A DNA stretch of 64,000 nt from the NCBI GenBank assembly GCA_964370645.1, contig CAYJJS010000002.1:1-64000 (forward strand), given 5' to 3'. This document shows, in pieces, positions 7,030 through 16,723 of the stretch (position 1 is the first letter of the stretch; each line of letters starts with the position of its first letter). Under the pieces are notes generated by a model that worked only from the letters and a program-made list of their open reading frames with translations, was not told the DNA's origin and ran no database searches. This DNA is from CAMQRS01 sp964370645. Lineage in GTDB: Bacteria > Bacillota_I > Bacilli_A > Erysipelotrichales > Erysipelotrichaceae. A program made the position numbers and the translations under genes.

Positions 7030-8847
7030 ATGTGTGGAATAGCAGGATTTATTAATTATACAAAGTCAGTCAGTGCACAAAATGAGATTCGTGATACTAT
7101 GTTGAATAGTATGCTTCATAGAGGTCCGGATGCAAATGGTGTATATGTAGATGAAAGGATTCAATTAATGCATGCAAGGTTGAGCATTATGGATGTAGAA
7201 AGAGGCAAACAACCTATGCATTATGGAAAATATGTCATGTCTTACAATGGTGAATTGTATGGATTTCATGCATTGAAACAAGCGTTGATCAAAAAAGGAT
7301 ATACATTTGATACAACGAGTGATAGTGAGGTATTGTTGAAGGCATATGCAGAATATAAAGAAGATGTTGTTCATAAGATAAATGGTATATATGCATTCGC
7401 AATATGGGATAAAGAGGCAAATAGTTTATTTCTTGCAAGGGATCGATTGGGAGTAAAGCCTTTGTTTTATGCACAAGTGAATGACAATTTTGTTTTTGCT
7501 AGTGAAATAAAAACGATGTTGAAACATCCTGACATATTACCTATTATGGAAGAGGATGGCTTATCTCAAATTTTATTGTTGGGACCAGCTAGGCAATTGG
7601 GGAAGACACCTTTTAGAGATATCTTTGAAATAAAACCTGGTGAATGTGCAACATTAAATGCTAATGCATTTGATAAAAGTATATATTGGTCATTAAAAGC
7701 AAAAAAACATACTCATTCTTTGCAACAAACAAAAGATCATCTATATCGCTTGTTACGCACTTGCACCATGGATCAATTGGATAGTGATGTAGGGGTGTGC
7801 TGTTTTTTATCAGGTGGATTGGATTCCAGTTTATTGAGTAAAATTGCAAGTGAGAAGTATAAAGGTCTAGAAACATTTAGCGTTGAATATGAAGATAATG
7901 AAAAGTATTTTAAAGAAAGTGTATTTCAACCGAATCGTGATAATGATTATATTCAGATGATGGTGGAAGATATCGGCAGTAAACACACACAATTTGTTGT
8001 ATCACAAGAAGAAGTGGTGGAAGCATTACTTGATTCTACGTTGGCAAAGGATTTGCCTGGAATGGCAGAAGTGGATTCTAGCTTGTTGTGGTTTTGTAAA
8101 CAAGTAAAACGACACAAAAGTGTAGCACTATCCGGAGAAGGGGCCGATGAAATTTTTGGAGGATACCCATGGTATTATAATGATGCTATCTTATATCAAG
8201 ACAGATTTCCATGGAGTGCAGATGTTGAAGTCCGTTTGTCTTGTGTGAAAAAAGGTGTTCTTGATCAAGCGCAAAATTATGTGGACAAGGTTTACTATGA
8301 ATGCATAAAGGATGTGTCTTGTTTACAACAAGATGGTGCAAAAGATATACGTATGAGAGAAATGTTTGTCATGAATATGAGATATTTTATGCAAACATTA
8401 TTAGAACGTAAAGATCGAATGAGTATGCATAGTGCGCTAGAGGTGCGTGTTCCATTTTTAGATTATCGATTGGTAGAGTATGCATATAATATTCCATGGC
8501 GTTATAAATCGTTGAATGGAAGGGAAAAAGGTATATTACGTGAAGCTTTCAAAGGGTATTTACCAAATGAAATAACACATCGTAAAAAAAGTCCATATCC
8601 CAAAACACATCATCCGTTATACACAAAAAAAGTAATCGAAAAATTAAGAGAAATACTAAAAAAAGATTGTTTGTTGAGTCGTATTTTGGATGTTGATGCA
8701 ATCGAGCAATTAATGAATCAAGTAGATACCTTGACTACTCCTTGGTATGGGCAGTTAATGAGAGGTCCACAAATTATTGCATATTTCGTACAAATGCACT
8801 ATTTCTTTGAGAAATATAATGTTGAATATGTAAAAACAAAGGTATGA
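7030..8847 (+). CDS. asnB: Asparagine synthase (glutamine-hydrolysing)
   Basis: 605 residues, standard length. It begins MCGIAGF: Cys2 is the nucleophile of the N-terminal Ntn glutaminase domain, which also shows RGPD, ARLSIMD and YNGELYG. The C-terminal synthetase domain has the ATP-pyrophosphatase loop SGGLDSS (about residue 261) and SGEGADEIFGGYPWYY (about 369). It converts aspartate, glutamine and ATP to asparagine and glutamate in the cytosol. AGGAGG lies 6 nt upstream. Monocistronic. An AsnB-like enzyme that amidates cell-wall diaminopimelate is a possible alternative, but the sequence reads as ordinary AsnB. Confidence 0.92.
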   Translation: MCGIAGFINYTKSVSAQNEIRDTMLNSMLHRGPDANGVYVDERIQLMHARLSIMDVERGKQPMHYGKYVMSYNGELYGFHALKQALIKKGYTFDTTSDSEVLLKAYAEYKEDVVHKINGIYAFAIWDKEANSLFLARDRLGVKPLFYAQVNDNFVFASEIKTMLKHPDILPIMEEDGLSQILLLGPARQLGKTPFRDIFEIKPGECATLNANAFDKSIYWSLKAKKHTHSLQQTKDHLYRLLRTCTMDQLDSDVGVCCFLSGGLDSSLLSKIASEKYKGLETFSVEYEDNEKYFKESVFQPNRDNDYIQMMVEDIGSKHTQFVVSQEEVVEALLDSTLAKDLPGMAEVDSSLLWFCKQVKRHKSVALSGEGADEIFGGYPWYYNDAILYQDRFPWSADVEVRLSCVKKGVLDQAQNYVDKVYYECIKDVSCLQQDGAKDIRMREMFVMNMRYFMQTLLERKDRMSMHSALEVRVPFLDYRLVEYAYNIPWRYKSLNGREKGILREAFKGYLPNEITHRKKSPYPKTHHPLYTKKVIEKLREILKKDCLLSRILDVDAIEQLMNQVDTLTTPWYGQLMRGPQIIAYFVQMHYFFEKYNVEYVKTKV

Positions 8848-8931
8848 GCTAGGGCTTGTATCTTTTGTTTAGATTTTAGGTTTCTCTTATATTGTTGTTA
8901 TTGTATAATAAAGAGGAGAAAAGAGGGTTTT

Positions 8932-9696
8932 ATGAAAGTATTTGCAAGTGATTATGATGGAACGATAAAAGTGAATGGAACAATAGATAAAGATAATATA
9001 ATGATGATGAAGAAGTGGAGAAGTGAGGGGAACCATTTTGGAATTGTAAGTGGAAGAAGTGTAGAATCAATGGTACAAGAAATCGAGGAATATAAACTAG
9101 AGATTGATTTTCTAATTTGTAACAATGGTGGGGTTGTTTATGATAAAGAGATGAATTTATTAAAAACATTTGAGATTGCATTGGATACTGTAAAATTGCT
9201 AGTAGATGAAATGCGTGCAATGGATATAAATAGTTTTGTATTAAATGATGGGTATTATAAGGCAAAAGAAGTTGTGAACTGTGATTATGAGGACTATAAG
9301 TATGGAACCTATAGTTCAAATGTAAATGTAGAAGATATCTTGCGTAAAGGAGTTGTTTGTCAAATCGTAATTTCTGTCAATGACAATGCATTGGGAATAC
9401 AATTGGCAAAGACTTTGAATGCTAAATATACAAATGAGATAGAAGCGTATCCAAATATTCATTGTGTAGACATAGTGCCTTCTAAAGTGAGTAAAGCTAG
9501 AGGTATTGCTATTATGCAAGAGCATATGCAATATGATACAGCAAGTATTTATGTAATGGGAGATGCTTTAAATGACTTAAGTATGCTAGAAACATATCAA
9601 GGTGCGATTCTTTCACACGCAATGGATGAAATGAAGCTAAAAGGGTTTACTATGTATGATAGTGTAGCTGCATATTTGACAAAATTAATGCAATAG
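8932..9696 (+). CDS. HAD-IIB (Cof-type) phosphatase
   Basis: 254 residues. DYDGT (residues 7-11) holds the nucleophilic Asp; SGRS near 42 is motif II; the late Asp motif is YVMGDALNDLSML (about 205-217). A cap of Cof/type IIB form separates them. These cytosolic enzymes dephosphorylate sugar phosphates, flavin mononucleotide or similar metabolites; substrate cannot be told from sequence. Placed 39 nt upstream of the c-di-AMP synthase gene and possibly cotranscribed. Confidence 0.85.
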   Translation: MKVFASDYDGTIKVNGTIDKDNIMMMKKWRSEGNHFGIVSGRSVESMVQEIEEYKLEIDFLICNNGGVVYDKEMNLLKTFEIALDTVKLLVDEMRAMDINSFVLNDGYYKAKEVVNCDYEDYKYGTYSSNVNVEDILRKGVVCQIVISVNDNALGIQLAKTLNAKYTNEIEAYPNIHCVDIVPSKVSKARGIAIMQEHMQYDTASIYVMGDALNDLSMLETYQGAILSHAMDEMKLKGFTMYDSVAAYLTKLMQ

Positions 9697-9735
9697 AATG
9701 TGTTATAATACATAAGATAGGGAAGGAGAATATCC

Positions 9736-10671
9736 ATGTTAAATTTTTTTACATTACCAAGCTTGTATCAAGCATTTGCTTTTTTATTAGATATTGGTTT
9801 GATGGCAATTGCTATTTTTGCTTGTTTAAAAATAGTTGAGAATAATACAAGAACAATTCAAATATTTAAGGGTATTTTGTTTGTGTTTATATTAAATGTA
9901 ATATCGAAGGGAATAGGGCTAAAGACAATTGATTTTTTTACTGGTCAATTTCTTAACTGGGGAGTATTGGCAGTCATTATTATCTTCCAGCCAGAGATTC
10001 GTTCTATTTTAGAGAAGATAGGAAAGTCTGCTGGTTTTTCTAAAATAAGTGCATTGTCTATTGATCAAAGATATTATCTAGTTGATGAGGTTGTGAAAGC
10101 GAGTGAGAAGCTATCAAAATCAAAAACAGGAGCAATTATTTCTATTGAACAAAATGAGTCGTTGAGTGAATATATCAAAACAGGAACGGCACTAGATTCT
10201 CTTGTTTCTAGTGAATTGTTAGGTTCTATCTTCCAGTATGGGACGCCATTACATGATGGAGCAGTGATTATTCAAGGAGATAAAATTGCTTGTGCTAGTG
10301 CATATTTTCCACCTACCACAAAAGATTTTTCTTCAAGTTATGGAGCAAGACATCGTGCTGCGGTAGGAATTAGTGAAATTAATGATTGTATTACTATTGT
10401 TATTTCAGAAGAGACAGGAATGATTTCAATTGCTTTTGAAGGAGAATTGAAACATATGAATGTTGAACAATTAAAAGCCTATTTAGAAGATCGTGTGTTC
10501 TCTATTAAAGAAGAAGAGCTAAAAGCAGAGCATGCTGAAAGAGAAAGTCGTTTGAAAATGAATTTCTCAACGAAAAAAGAAAAGGTGAATGCACAAGATG
10601 ATCGAATTAAGGCAACAAAGATTGTAACACCTAAAAAAGATGAAAGAGGTGAATCAAATGAAGAAAAATAA
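9736..10671 (+). CDS. cdaA: Diadenylate cyclase CdaA
   Basis: 311 residues: three N-terminal membrane helices (about 10-95), then the DisA_N diadenylate cyclase domain with LHDGAVII (about 172-179) and GARHRAAVG (about 202-210), the two catalytic signatures. It makes the essential second messenger c-di-AMP from two ATP. The charged C-terminal tail overlaps the next gene by 14 nt. The order cdaA-cdaR-glmM is the conserved Firmicute module linking c-di-AMP to peptidoglycan precursor synthesis. A GGAGAAT ribosome site precedes the ATG. Confidence 0.93.
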   Translation: MLNFFTLPSLYQAFAFLLDIGLMAIAIFACLKIVENNTRTIQIFKGILFVFILNVISKGIGLKTIDFFTGQFLNWGVLAVIIIFQPEIRSILEKIGKSAGFSKISALSIDQRYYLVDEVVKASEKLSKSKTGAIISIEQNESLSEYIKTGTALDSLVSSELLGSIFQYGTPLHDGAVIIQGDKIACASAYFPPTTKDFSSSYGARHRAAVGISEINDCITIVISEETGMISIAFEGELKHMNVEQLKAYLEDRVFSIKEEELKAEHAERESRLKMNFSTKKEKVNAQDDRIKATKIVTPKKDERGESNEEK

Positions 10672-12025
10672 TGATAAAAAACCATTGGATTCAGAGAAAA
10701 AGTTAGAATTGGCAAAGGCAATTGCGGAAAAATCGGAGTCATTTAAAAAGACATATAATGCTATTGAGAATCATTTATTAAAAGGGTTTAAGGCAATTTC
10801 TTCAGGGGTTGATTATATCTTGTTTAGTAAGAAATTGATGAAGCCAGTTTCTGTATTAATTGCAATTTTATTATATATATCTATCAATGGAACAAATACG
10901 AATGGGTTTATTCCTTCTTTAAAGCAATCTATTGTGTTGGAGGATGTGCAAGTAATTAGTAACATTAGTGATAGTGTCTATGAGGTTGAAGGGCTTCCAG
11001 AGAGTGTGGATGTGATTGTAAGAGGGGATTCTTCCGATGTACAGTTTGTATCGCAACAAAGAGAATCACTTCAAATACTAGCGGATTTGGAAGCATTTGG
11101 TGAAGGTAGTTATGAAGTGACATTCCAACCCGTAAATTTCTCTGACAAAGTAGAAGTATCTATTGAACCTAGTACGGCTGTTGTAAGTGTGAAGAGAAAA
11201 CAAGCACGTACGTTTAGTGTTGGATACGATTATATTAATACCGATAAAATTGATAAGATTTATTCTTTAGGAGAACCGACGTTCTCGCAAAGTGAAGTTA
11301 TAGTGAATGCAAGTGAAGAAACATTATCTAAAGTTGCATTTGTAAAGGCATTGATTAACTTAGAAGGTGTAAAAGGAGACTTTGTGCAAGATTGTGTGCT
11401 TGTTGCTTATGATCAAAGTGGAGCACAAATAGATGTAGACATTCTTCCAAAAACAATTACTGCAGAGGTGAAAGTAACAACACCAAGTAAAGTTGTCCCA
11501 ATTGATGTGCAATTTGAAGGTGAAACAGAAGATGGTATTTCTATTGATTCGTATACATTGGATGCGAGTGAAATGACAATCTATGGAAAACAAGAAATAT
11601 TAGATGAAATTGATGAAGTGAGTGTCATTGTACCAGTGAATAAAATTACTTCAGATACAACAATTACTATGCCAATCATGTTACCAAGTGGGATTAGTAG
11701 CGGAAGTGTAAGTAAAGTAAGTATTAGTATTAAAGTTGGTGAGCAAGAAGAGAAAGTATTGCGCGATGTAGAATTAGAATTCAAAAATGTGAATAGTAAA
11801 TTTAATGTGTCTATAATAGGAAGTGCAACTACAGATATAGAGGTATTTGCAACAGAGTCTGTTCTAGATAGTATTGATAAGAATAGCGTAAATGTGTTTG
11901 TGGATGTATCCCAATATGATGTGGCTGGTACGTATACAATACCATTGTCACTAGAAGCACAAAGTAGTTTAGCTAGATATGTCTTAACAACAAAAAGTGT
12001 AGAAATAGAACTGAAGGAGAAATAA
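10658..12025 (+). CDS. cdaR: CdaA regulator CdaR (YbbR-domain protein)
   Basis: 455 residues from the ATG at 10658 (ribosome site AGAGGTGA); an in-frame ATG 18 nt earlier is less well placed. A basic cytosolic N-terminus and one membrane helix (about 62-80) are followed by an extracellular array of about four YbbR repeats (segments such as PESVDVIVRG and VPIDVQFEGETEDG). CdaR binds CdaA and GlmM at the membrane and modulates c-di-AMP production. It overlaps cdaA by 14 nt and is 1 nt from glmM. Confidence 0.9.
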   Translation: MKKNNDKKPLDSEKKLELAKAIAEKSESFKKTYNAIENHLLKGFKAISSGVDYILFSKKLMKPVSVLIAILLYISINGTNTNGFIPSLKQSIVLEDVQVISNISDSVYEVEGLPESVDVIVRGDSSDVQFVSQQRESLQILADLEAFGEGSYEVTFQPVNFSDKVEVSIEPSTAVVSVKRKQARTFSVGYDYINTDKIDKIYSLGEPTFSQSEVIVNASEETLSKVAFVKALINLEGVKGDFVQDCVLVAYDQSGAQIDVDILPKTITAEVKVTTPSKVVPIDVQFEGETEDGISIDSYTLDASEMTIYGKQEILDEIDEVSVIVPVNKITSDTTITMPIMLPSGISSGSVSKVSISIKVGEQEEKVLRDVELEFKNVNSKFNVSIIGSATTDIEVFATESVLDSIDKNSVNVFVDVSQYDVAGTYTIPLSLEAQSSLARYVLTTKSVEIELKEK

Positions 12026-12026
12026 G

Positions 12027-13370
12027 ATGGGTAAGTATTTTGGAACAGATGGAGTTAGAGGGTTAGCGAACCAAACATTAAGCATGGACATGGCGGTGAA
12101 AATTGGTAAGTATTTAGGGTATCATTATTCAAAAGATGGAAAGCATGCGAAAATTGTAGTTGGAAAAGATACACGATTGTCTAGTGATATGTTTGAAGCG
12201 GCTATTGTTGCAGGAGCAACTAGTACTGGGGCAAATGTGTATGTGATTGGTACTTGTCCTACACCTTGTGTTTCACATGCAATTCAATGCGAAGGGTTTG
12301 ATTGCGGAGTTATGATTTCTGCATCACATAATCCTTTCTATGATAATGGAATTAAGCTATTTAATCATGAAGGTAGAAAAATGAATCCAGAAATTGAGGC
12401 ACTTGTGGAACAATATATGGACGATGAATTAGTGATTGAATATGCGTTACAAGATAAGATCGGACACAAAATTGATTTTGAATATGGATTACAGGCTTAT
12501 GAAGAATGGCTAAAAACATTGGTTAATGTAGATTTGGATGGAATGAAAATTGCTTTAGATTTATCGAATGGTAGTGCAACTAGCTGTGCAGTAGAGACAT
12601 TATCTAGTTTAGGTGCACAACTAGAAGTGATTCATTCAACACCAAATGGTATCAATATTAATACAGACTGTGGTTCAACACACCCAGAAAGTTTACAAAA
12701 CTTGATGCGTAGTGGGAAGTATGATGTTGGATTTGCATTTGATGGAGATGCAGATAGACTTATAGCGGTAGATGAACATGGAGAGTTGTTTGATGGAGAT
12801 CACATTCTTTATGCTTGTGGTAATTTCTATTCTAAGAATGGAAAGTTGAATAAAAACACAATTGTGACTACGGTAATGGCCAATTTAGGGTTTTATAAAG
12901 CAATGGAAGCAAATAATATCAATACGGAACAAACGGCAGTGGGAGATAAATATGTGTTTGAATGCATTGAAGCAAATGACTACTCGATTGGTGGAGAACA
13001 ATCAGGGCATATTATTTTCAGAGAACATGCATTGACAGGAGATGGGTTATTAACGGCTTTAAAACTTTTAGAAATTATGAGTCAAAGTAAAAAAAAGCTA
13101 GGACAATTAAAAGAAGGGTTGGTTATTTATCCACAATTATTAGTTAATGTGAAGGTGAAAGACAAAAATGAGGCGATGGGCAATGAGGCAGTATTGGCTG
13201 CAGTCAAAGAAGTCGAAGCACAATTGGGTGATAATGGAAGAATTTTAGTTAGAACAAGTGGAACAGAACCACTTGTCCGTGTGATGGTAGAGGCTGCAAG
13301 TGATGCATGTTGTGAAAAACATGTGTATGCTGTAGTCGATGTCATAAAAGCGCAAGGATTAAGCGTTTAA
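12027..13370 (+). CDS. glmM: Phosphoglucosamine mutase
   Basis: 447 residues, full length. It begins MGKYFGTDGVRG; the phosphoserine loop is SASHNPFYDNGIK (about 99-111), the metal-binding loop DGDADR (about 238-243), the sugar loop GGEQSGHII and the C-terminal phosphate-binding RTSGTEPLVRVM. It interconverts glucosamine-6-P and glucosamine-1-P for UDP-GlcNAc and peptidoglycan synthesis. Third gene of the c-di-AMP module; GlmM activity is known to be tied to CdaA through direct binding. Confidence 0.95.
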   Translation: MGKYFGTDGVRGLANQTLSMDMAVKIGKYLGYHYSKDGKHAKIVVGKDTRLSSDMFEAAIVAGATSTGANVYVIGTCPTPCVSHAIQCEGFDCGVMISASHNPFYDNGIKLFNHEGRKMNPEIEALVEQYMDDELVIEYALQDKIGHKIDFEYGLQAYEEWLKTLVNVDLDGMKIALDLSNGSATSCAVETLSSLGAQLEVIHSTPNGININTDCGSTHPESLQNLMRSGKYDVGFAFDGDADRLIAVDEHGELFDGDHILYACGNFYSKNGKLNKNTIVTTVMANLGFYKAMEANNINTEQTAVGDKYVFECIEANDYSIGGEQSGHIIFREHALTGDGLLTALKLLEIMSQSKKKLGQLKEGLVIYPQLLVNVKVKDKNEAMGNEAVLAAVKEVEAQLGDNGRILVRTSGTEPLVRVMVEAASDACCEKHVYAVVDVIKAQGLSV

Positions 13371-13371
13371 T

Positions 13372-14505
13372 ATGAATAAAAAACTAATGTATGCAGTGAT
13401 TGCTTTTGCAATCATTGCATTTCTTGCATATCAATATGAGTTTTTAGGAAATCTTATACTTTCGATTTTGACATTGCTTTCGCCCTTTGTGATTGGAGTT
13501 GGAATTGCTTTTGTATTAAATATTCCTATGAGTTTAATGGAAGATACATTTTTGAAGAAGGTGACAAAAAAACAAGCGAAGAGGTTAATGTCCTTTACAT
13601 TCACTTTACTGCTTGCTTTAGCGATTATTGCGGGAATGATTTTACTAGTTGTACCTGAATTGATTAATACATTTAGTACAATCATTGAACTATTACCAAC
13701 TTCCGTAGAAGAAACACAGAGTATTTTAAGCGATATTGCAAAACCTTTTTCTAGTACATTAAGTGATCAAATACTTGCGATTGAAATTGATGTTGTAGCA
13801 TTAGAAGAAGAGATATTACAGTTTATTACTACTTTTATTCCAAATCATTTGAATCAAGGAATTGATGTGTTTGGAAAAGTAATCAATGTAGTAACAAATA
13901 TATTGATTGGATTTGTGTTTGCTATTTATTTGTTGTTTTCTAAGGAAACGTTAATACGTCAATTGAAAAAATTTGTGAATGCATATATGAGTAAAAGAGT
14001 AGCACATCATATTCATAAAATTTATCATTTATGTGTGAGAACATTTAAAAGCTTTTTCACAGGTCAATTTTTAGAAGCTATGATATTAGGAACCTTGTTT
14101 TTTGTAAGCATGAGTATTTTATCATTGCCATATGCATTGTTGATATCTTTAGTCATTGCGGTATTCGCATTAATTCCAGTGTTTGGAGCGGTATTTGGAT
14201 GTGGAGTTGGTATACTTTTAATTGTGGTAGTAGATCCAATGCAGGCGGTAGTATTTACTGTTTTATTCTTGATACTACAACAAATCGAGGGAAATTTAAT
14301 TTATCCAAAGGTGGTTGGAAATTCCATTGGTTTACCATCAATTTGGGTGTTTGTTGCTGTGATTTTGGGTGCTTCCCTGATGGGGATATTAGGAATGATT
14401 TTATTTATTCCACTTAGCTCTGTTTTATACACTTTGCTACGAGAAGATGTAGGTAGTAGGTTACATGATAAAAGTTCACAAAAAGTTCAAGAAGAAATCA
14501 CATAA
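13372..14505 (+). CDS. AI-2E family membrane transporter
   Basis: 377 residues with about seven to eight hydrophobic helices and the family pattern: paired N-terminal helices, a soluble helical segment (about 95-165), then helices including GQFLEAMILGTLFF and a C-terminal block ending in PLSSVLYTLLRE. The family (UPF0118/PerM/TqsA) includes exporters of autoinducer-2 and Na+ antiporters, so the substrate is open. Starts 1 nt after glmM, so it is the last gene of the cda operon. Confidence 0.85.
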   Translation: MNKKLMYAVIAFAIIAFLAYQYEFLGNLILSILTLLSPFVIGVGIAFVLNIPMSLMEDTFLKKVTKKQAKRLMSFTFTLLLALAIIAGMILLVVPELINTFSTIIELLPTSVEETQSILSDIAKPFSSTLSDQILAIEIDVVALEEEILQFITTFIPNHLNQGIDVFGKVINVVTNILIGFVFAIYLLFSKETLIRQLKKFVNAYMSKRVAHHIHKIYHLCVRTFKSFFTGQFLEAMILGTLFFVSMSILSLPYALLISLVIAVFALIPVFGAVFGCGVGILLIVVVDPMQAVVFTVLFLILQQIEGNLIYPKVVGNSIGLPSIWVFVAVILGASLMGILGMILFIPLSSVLYTLLREDVGSRLHDKSSQKVQEEIT

Positions 14506-14551
14506 TTTTAAAATATAATTTGTACAATACAATAGAAATGAAGGTGGTACT

Positions 14552-15208
14552 ATGAAAAAAGTAATTTGTGTAGTTGAAGATGAAAAAGATTTAAATGAAC
14601 TAGTGAAGCGTTATTTAGAAAAAGAAGGATATGAAGTGAGAAGTTATTTGACTTATGATCAAGCGTTGGCTCATATCAATGATGACGATGTACATCTATG
14701 GGTTTTAGATATTATGTTGGATGATAAAAGCGGATTTGATTTGATTGAAGATATCCGTAATCGAGGAAGTCAAATTCCAGTTGTATTTATGAGTGCAAGG
14801 GATAAAGAGTTCGATCGTATTATAGGGCTGGAAAAAGGTAGTGATGATTATATCACGAAACCATTTTCTCCTAAAGAATTGGTGTTGCGAATTAATAATA
14901 TAATGAAGCGTACATATAAAGAAAATAGTAGAATTTCTATTGATGGATATGAGTTGGATGAAGAACAACGAAAAGTATTTGATGGTAATGAAGAAATTGA
15001 TTTAACGACGAAAGAGTTTGATTTAATTATGATGTTTATTCGTAATAAAGGAATTGCTTTTTCACGAGAAAAAATCTTGGAGAACGTGTGGGAAGACAAT
15101 TATTTTGGAAGTGATCGAGTAGTGGATGATACACTTCGTCGTTTGCGTAAAAAATTGCCTAAGTTAAATATTCATACAATATATGGATATGGGTATCGTC
15201 TAGGATAA
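14552..15208 (+). CDS. OmpR-family response regulator
   Basis: 218 residues. Receiver domain with acidic pair EDE (10-12), phospho-acceptor Asp53 in VLDIML, and Lys103 in TKPF. The C-terminal winged helix ends in DTLRRLRKKLPKLNIHTIYG followed by YGYRLG (listed separately). Phosphorylated by the kinase whose ATG overlaps this stop by one nucleotide (TAATG). Target genes are not shown by the sequence. Confidence 0.92.
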   Translation: MKKVICVVEDEKDLNELVKRYLEKEGYEVRSYLTYDQALAHINDDDVHLWVLDIMLDDKSGFDLIEDIRNRGSQIPVVFMSARDKEFDRIIGLEKGSDDYITKPFSPKELVLRINNIMKRTYKENSRISIDGYELDEEQRKVFDGNEEIDLTTKEFDLIMMFIRNKGIAFSREKILENVWEDNYFGSDRVVDDTLRRLRKKLPKLNIHTIYGYGYRLG

Positions 15209-16572
15209 TGAAAGGTTTATCTAGTTGGATAGCGCGTAAATCGCTATCGCAACAATTATTTACACTCGTTTTACTTTTTACTGTTTTTTTCAGTTTGTTT
15301 TACTTTGTATATGTTGGTGGAAGTGTGTCACAATATACGGACGCTCAAATGTATCGAACGTTGGAACAATACCAAAACAATTTAGAATTGTTTTACTCTT
15401 CTACAGATCGCATCAATTTATCAGATTTGGTTTTGGATAACAATCAAGATATACTTACTTCGTATTATTATCGTGAGGGAGAAACCTTTGTAGAAATGGT
15501 TTCAAATGCTTCTATTGCACCAGAGCTAAGTCAGGAATTGCAATTGAATGTATCGCGCTATTCTCGTTATGAAGAGAATGCTAGTGAACTGGTAAGTCGC
15601 GAATATCATTATACAAAGGATGGAACGTATACGTATTATATTATCGGTAAATTAAGTGATGATCTATACGTTGTAAATTTATTAGATAATTCGTATGCGG
15701 TGCGATTTAGAAATGAATTATTAGGAAGTGTAATTGATGTCACTGCATTTGTAATTGGATTCTTCTTTTTAATTTTAATGATATGGGTATCCCAAATTAT
15801 TCGACCACTAAATCAGATACGAATATATATTGATAAGGTGAAAAATGGAGAGGCTGCTGAACTTAAAATTGCTCGAGAAGATGAGATTGGGGAAGTCGCG
15901 AATGCATTAGTAAATATGCGTGAGGAATTAATTCGTCAAGAAAAAATCAAGGAAGAGATGATACATAATATTTCACATGATTTAAAAACACCAATTGCGA
16001 CAATTAAATCGTATGGAGAAAGTATACAAGATGGTATTTATCCATATGGAACTTTGGAATCTAGTGTAGATGTAATTATTGACAATGCAGAACGACTAGA
16101 TAAAAAAGTACATAGTCTATTATTTTTGAATCGTGTGGAATATCTGATTACTAGTGAAGAAAATAATACGACATGTGATATGAGAGCAATCATACGAACG
16201 ATTATCACGAATATAAAGATGATTCGACCAGAAATTGATATTGAAACAAACTTACAAGAATCTTATTTTAAAGGAAGTGAAGAAGCTTGGAGAGTTGCTG
16301 TTGAAAACATTTTAGAAAACGCGTTACGTTATGCGAATACACAAATCGTGGTTACGCTAGATAAAGAACAATTATGTATCTTTAATGATGGACCACAGTT
16401 TAACGAAGCAGAACTGCAATCTATGTTTAAAGCCTACGAAAAAGGAAATGGTGGTCAATTTGGTTTAGGGCTATCCATTGTAAATAAAGTCGTACAGACA
16501 AATGGCTGTAGAGTAAGCGCGGAGAATGTAGAGTTTGGTGGAGTTATTTTCAAAATTGTAAAATGTGCGTAA
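15208..16572 (+). CDS. Membrane sensor histidine kinase
   Basis: 454 residues: transmembrane helices at about 17-38 and 172-195 flank a roughly 135-residue extracellular sensor; a HAMP segment follows, then the H-box SHDLKTPIATIKSYGE (His about 256) and a HATPase domain with N-box ENILENALRYA and G-box GQFGLGLSIV. Forms a two-component system with the upstream regulator. The stimulus is unknown. A terminator follows. Confidence 0.92.
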   Translation: MKGLSSWIARKSLSQQLFTLVLLFTVFFSLFYFVYVGGSVSQYTDAQMYRTLEQYQNNLELFYSSTDRINLSDLVLDNNQDILTSYYYREGETFVEMVSNASIAPELSQELQLNVSRYSRYEENASELVSREYHYTKDGTYTYYIIGKLSDDLYVVNLLDNSYAVRFRNELLGSVIDVTAFVIGFFFLILMIWVSQIIRPLNQIRIYIDKVKNGEAAELKIAREDEIGEVANALVNMREELIRQEKIKEEMIHNISHDLKTPIATIKSYGESIQDGIYPYGTLESSVDVIIDNAERLDKKVHSLLFLNRVEYLITSEENNTTCDMRAIIRTIITNIKMIRPEIDIETNLQESYFKGSEEAWRVAVENILENALRYANTQIVVTLDKEQLCIFNDGPQFNEAELQSMFKAYEKGNGGQFGLGLSIVNKVVQTNGCRVSAENVEFGGVIFKIVKCA

Positions 16573-16591
16573 TCGTACGTAAGAAAGAAGA

Positions 16592-16632
16592 AACAAATAG
16601 TTGCTATCTATAAAGGATAGTGACTATTTTTT
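16592..16632 (+). terminator. Intrinsic terminator after the two-component system
   Basis: Interrupted stem AAATAG-TTGCTATC / GGATAG-TGA-CTATTTTTT with a run of T. Confidence 0.75.
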
Positions 16633-16645
16633 GTTTGAAAGCCCA

Positions 16646-16674
16646 TTGACAGTATATTAAATAGTTGGTAATAT
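16646..16674 (+). promoter_or_regulatory. Sigma-A promoter of the LacI-kinase-deoC operon
   Basis: Consensus TTGACA, a 17-nt spacer, TAATAT. The ATG of the LacI gene is 50 nt downstream. No clear LacI-type palindrome was identified in the leader by eye. Confidence 0.75.
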
Positions 16675-16723
16675 GTAATTAAAGTTACATATTTATGGAA
16701 CAGTTTCACAAAAAGGAGATCGT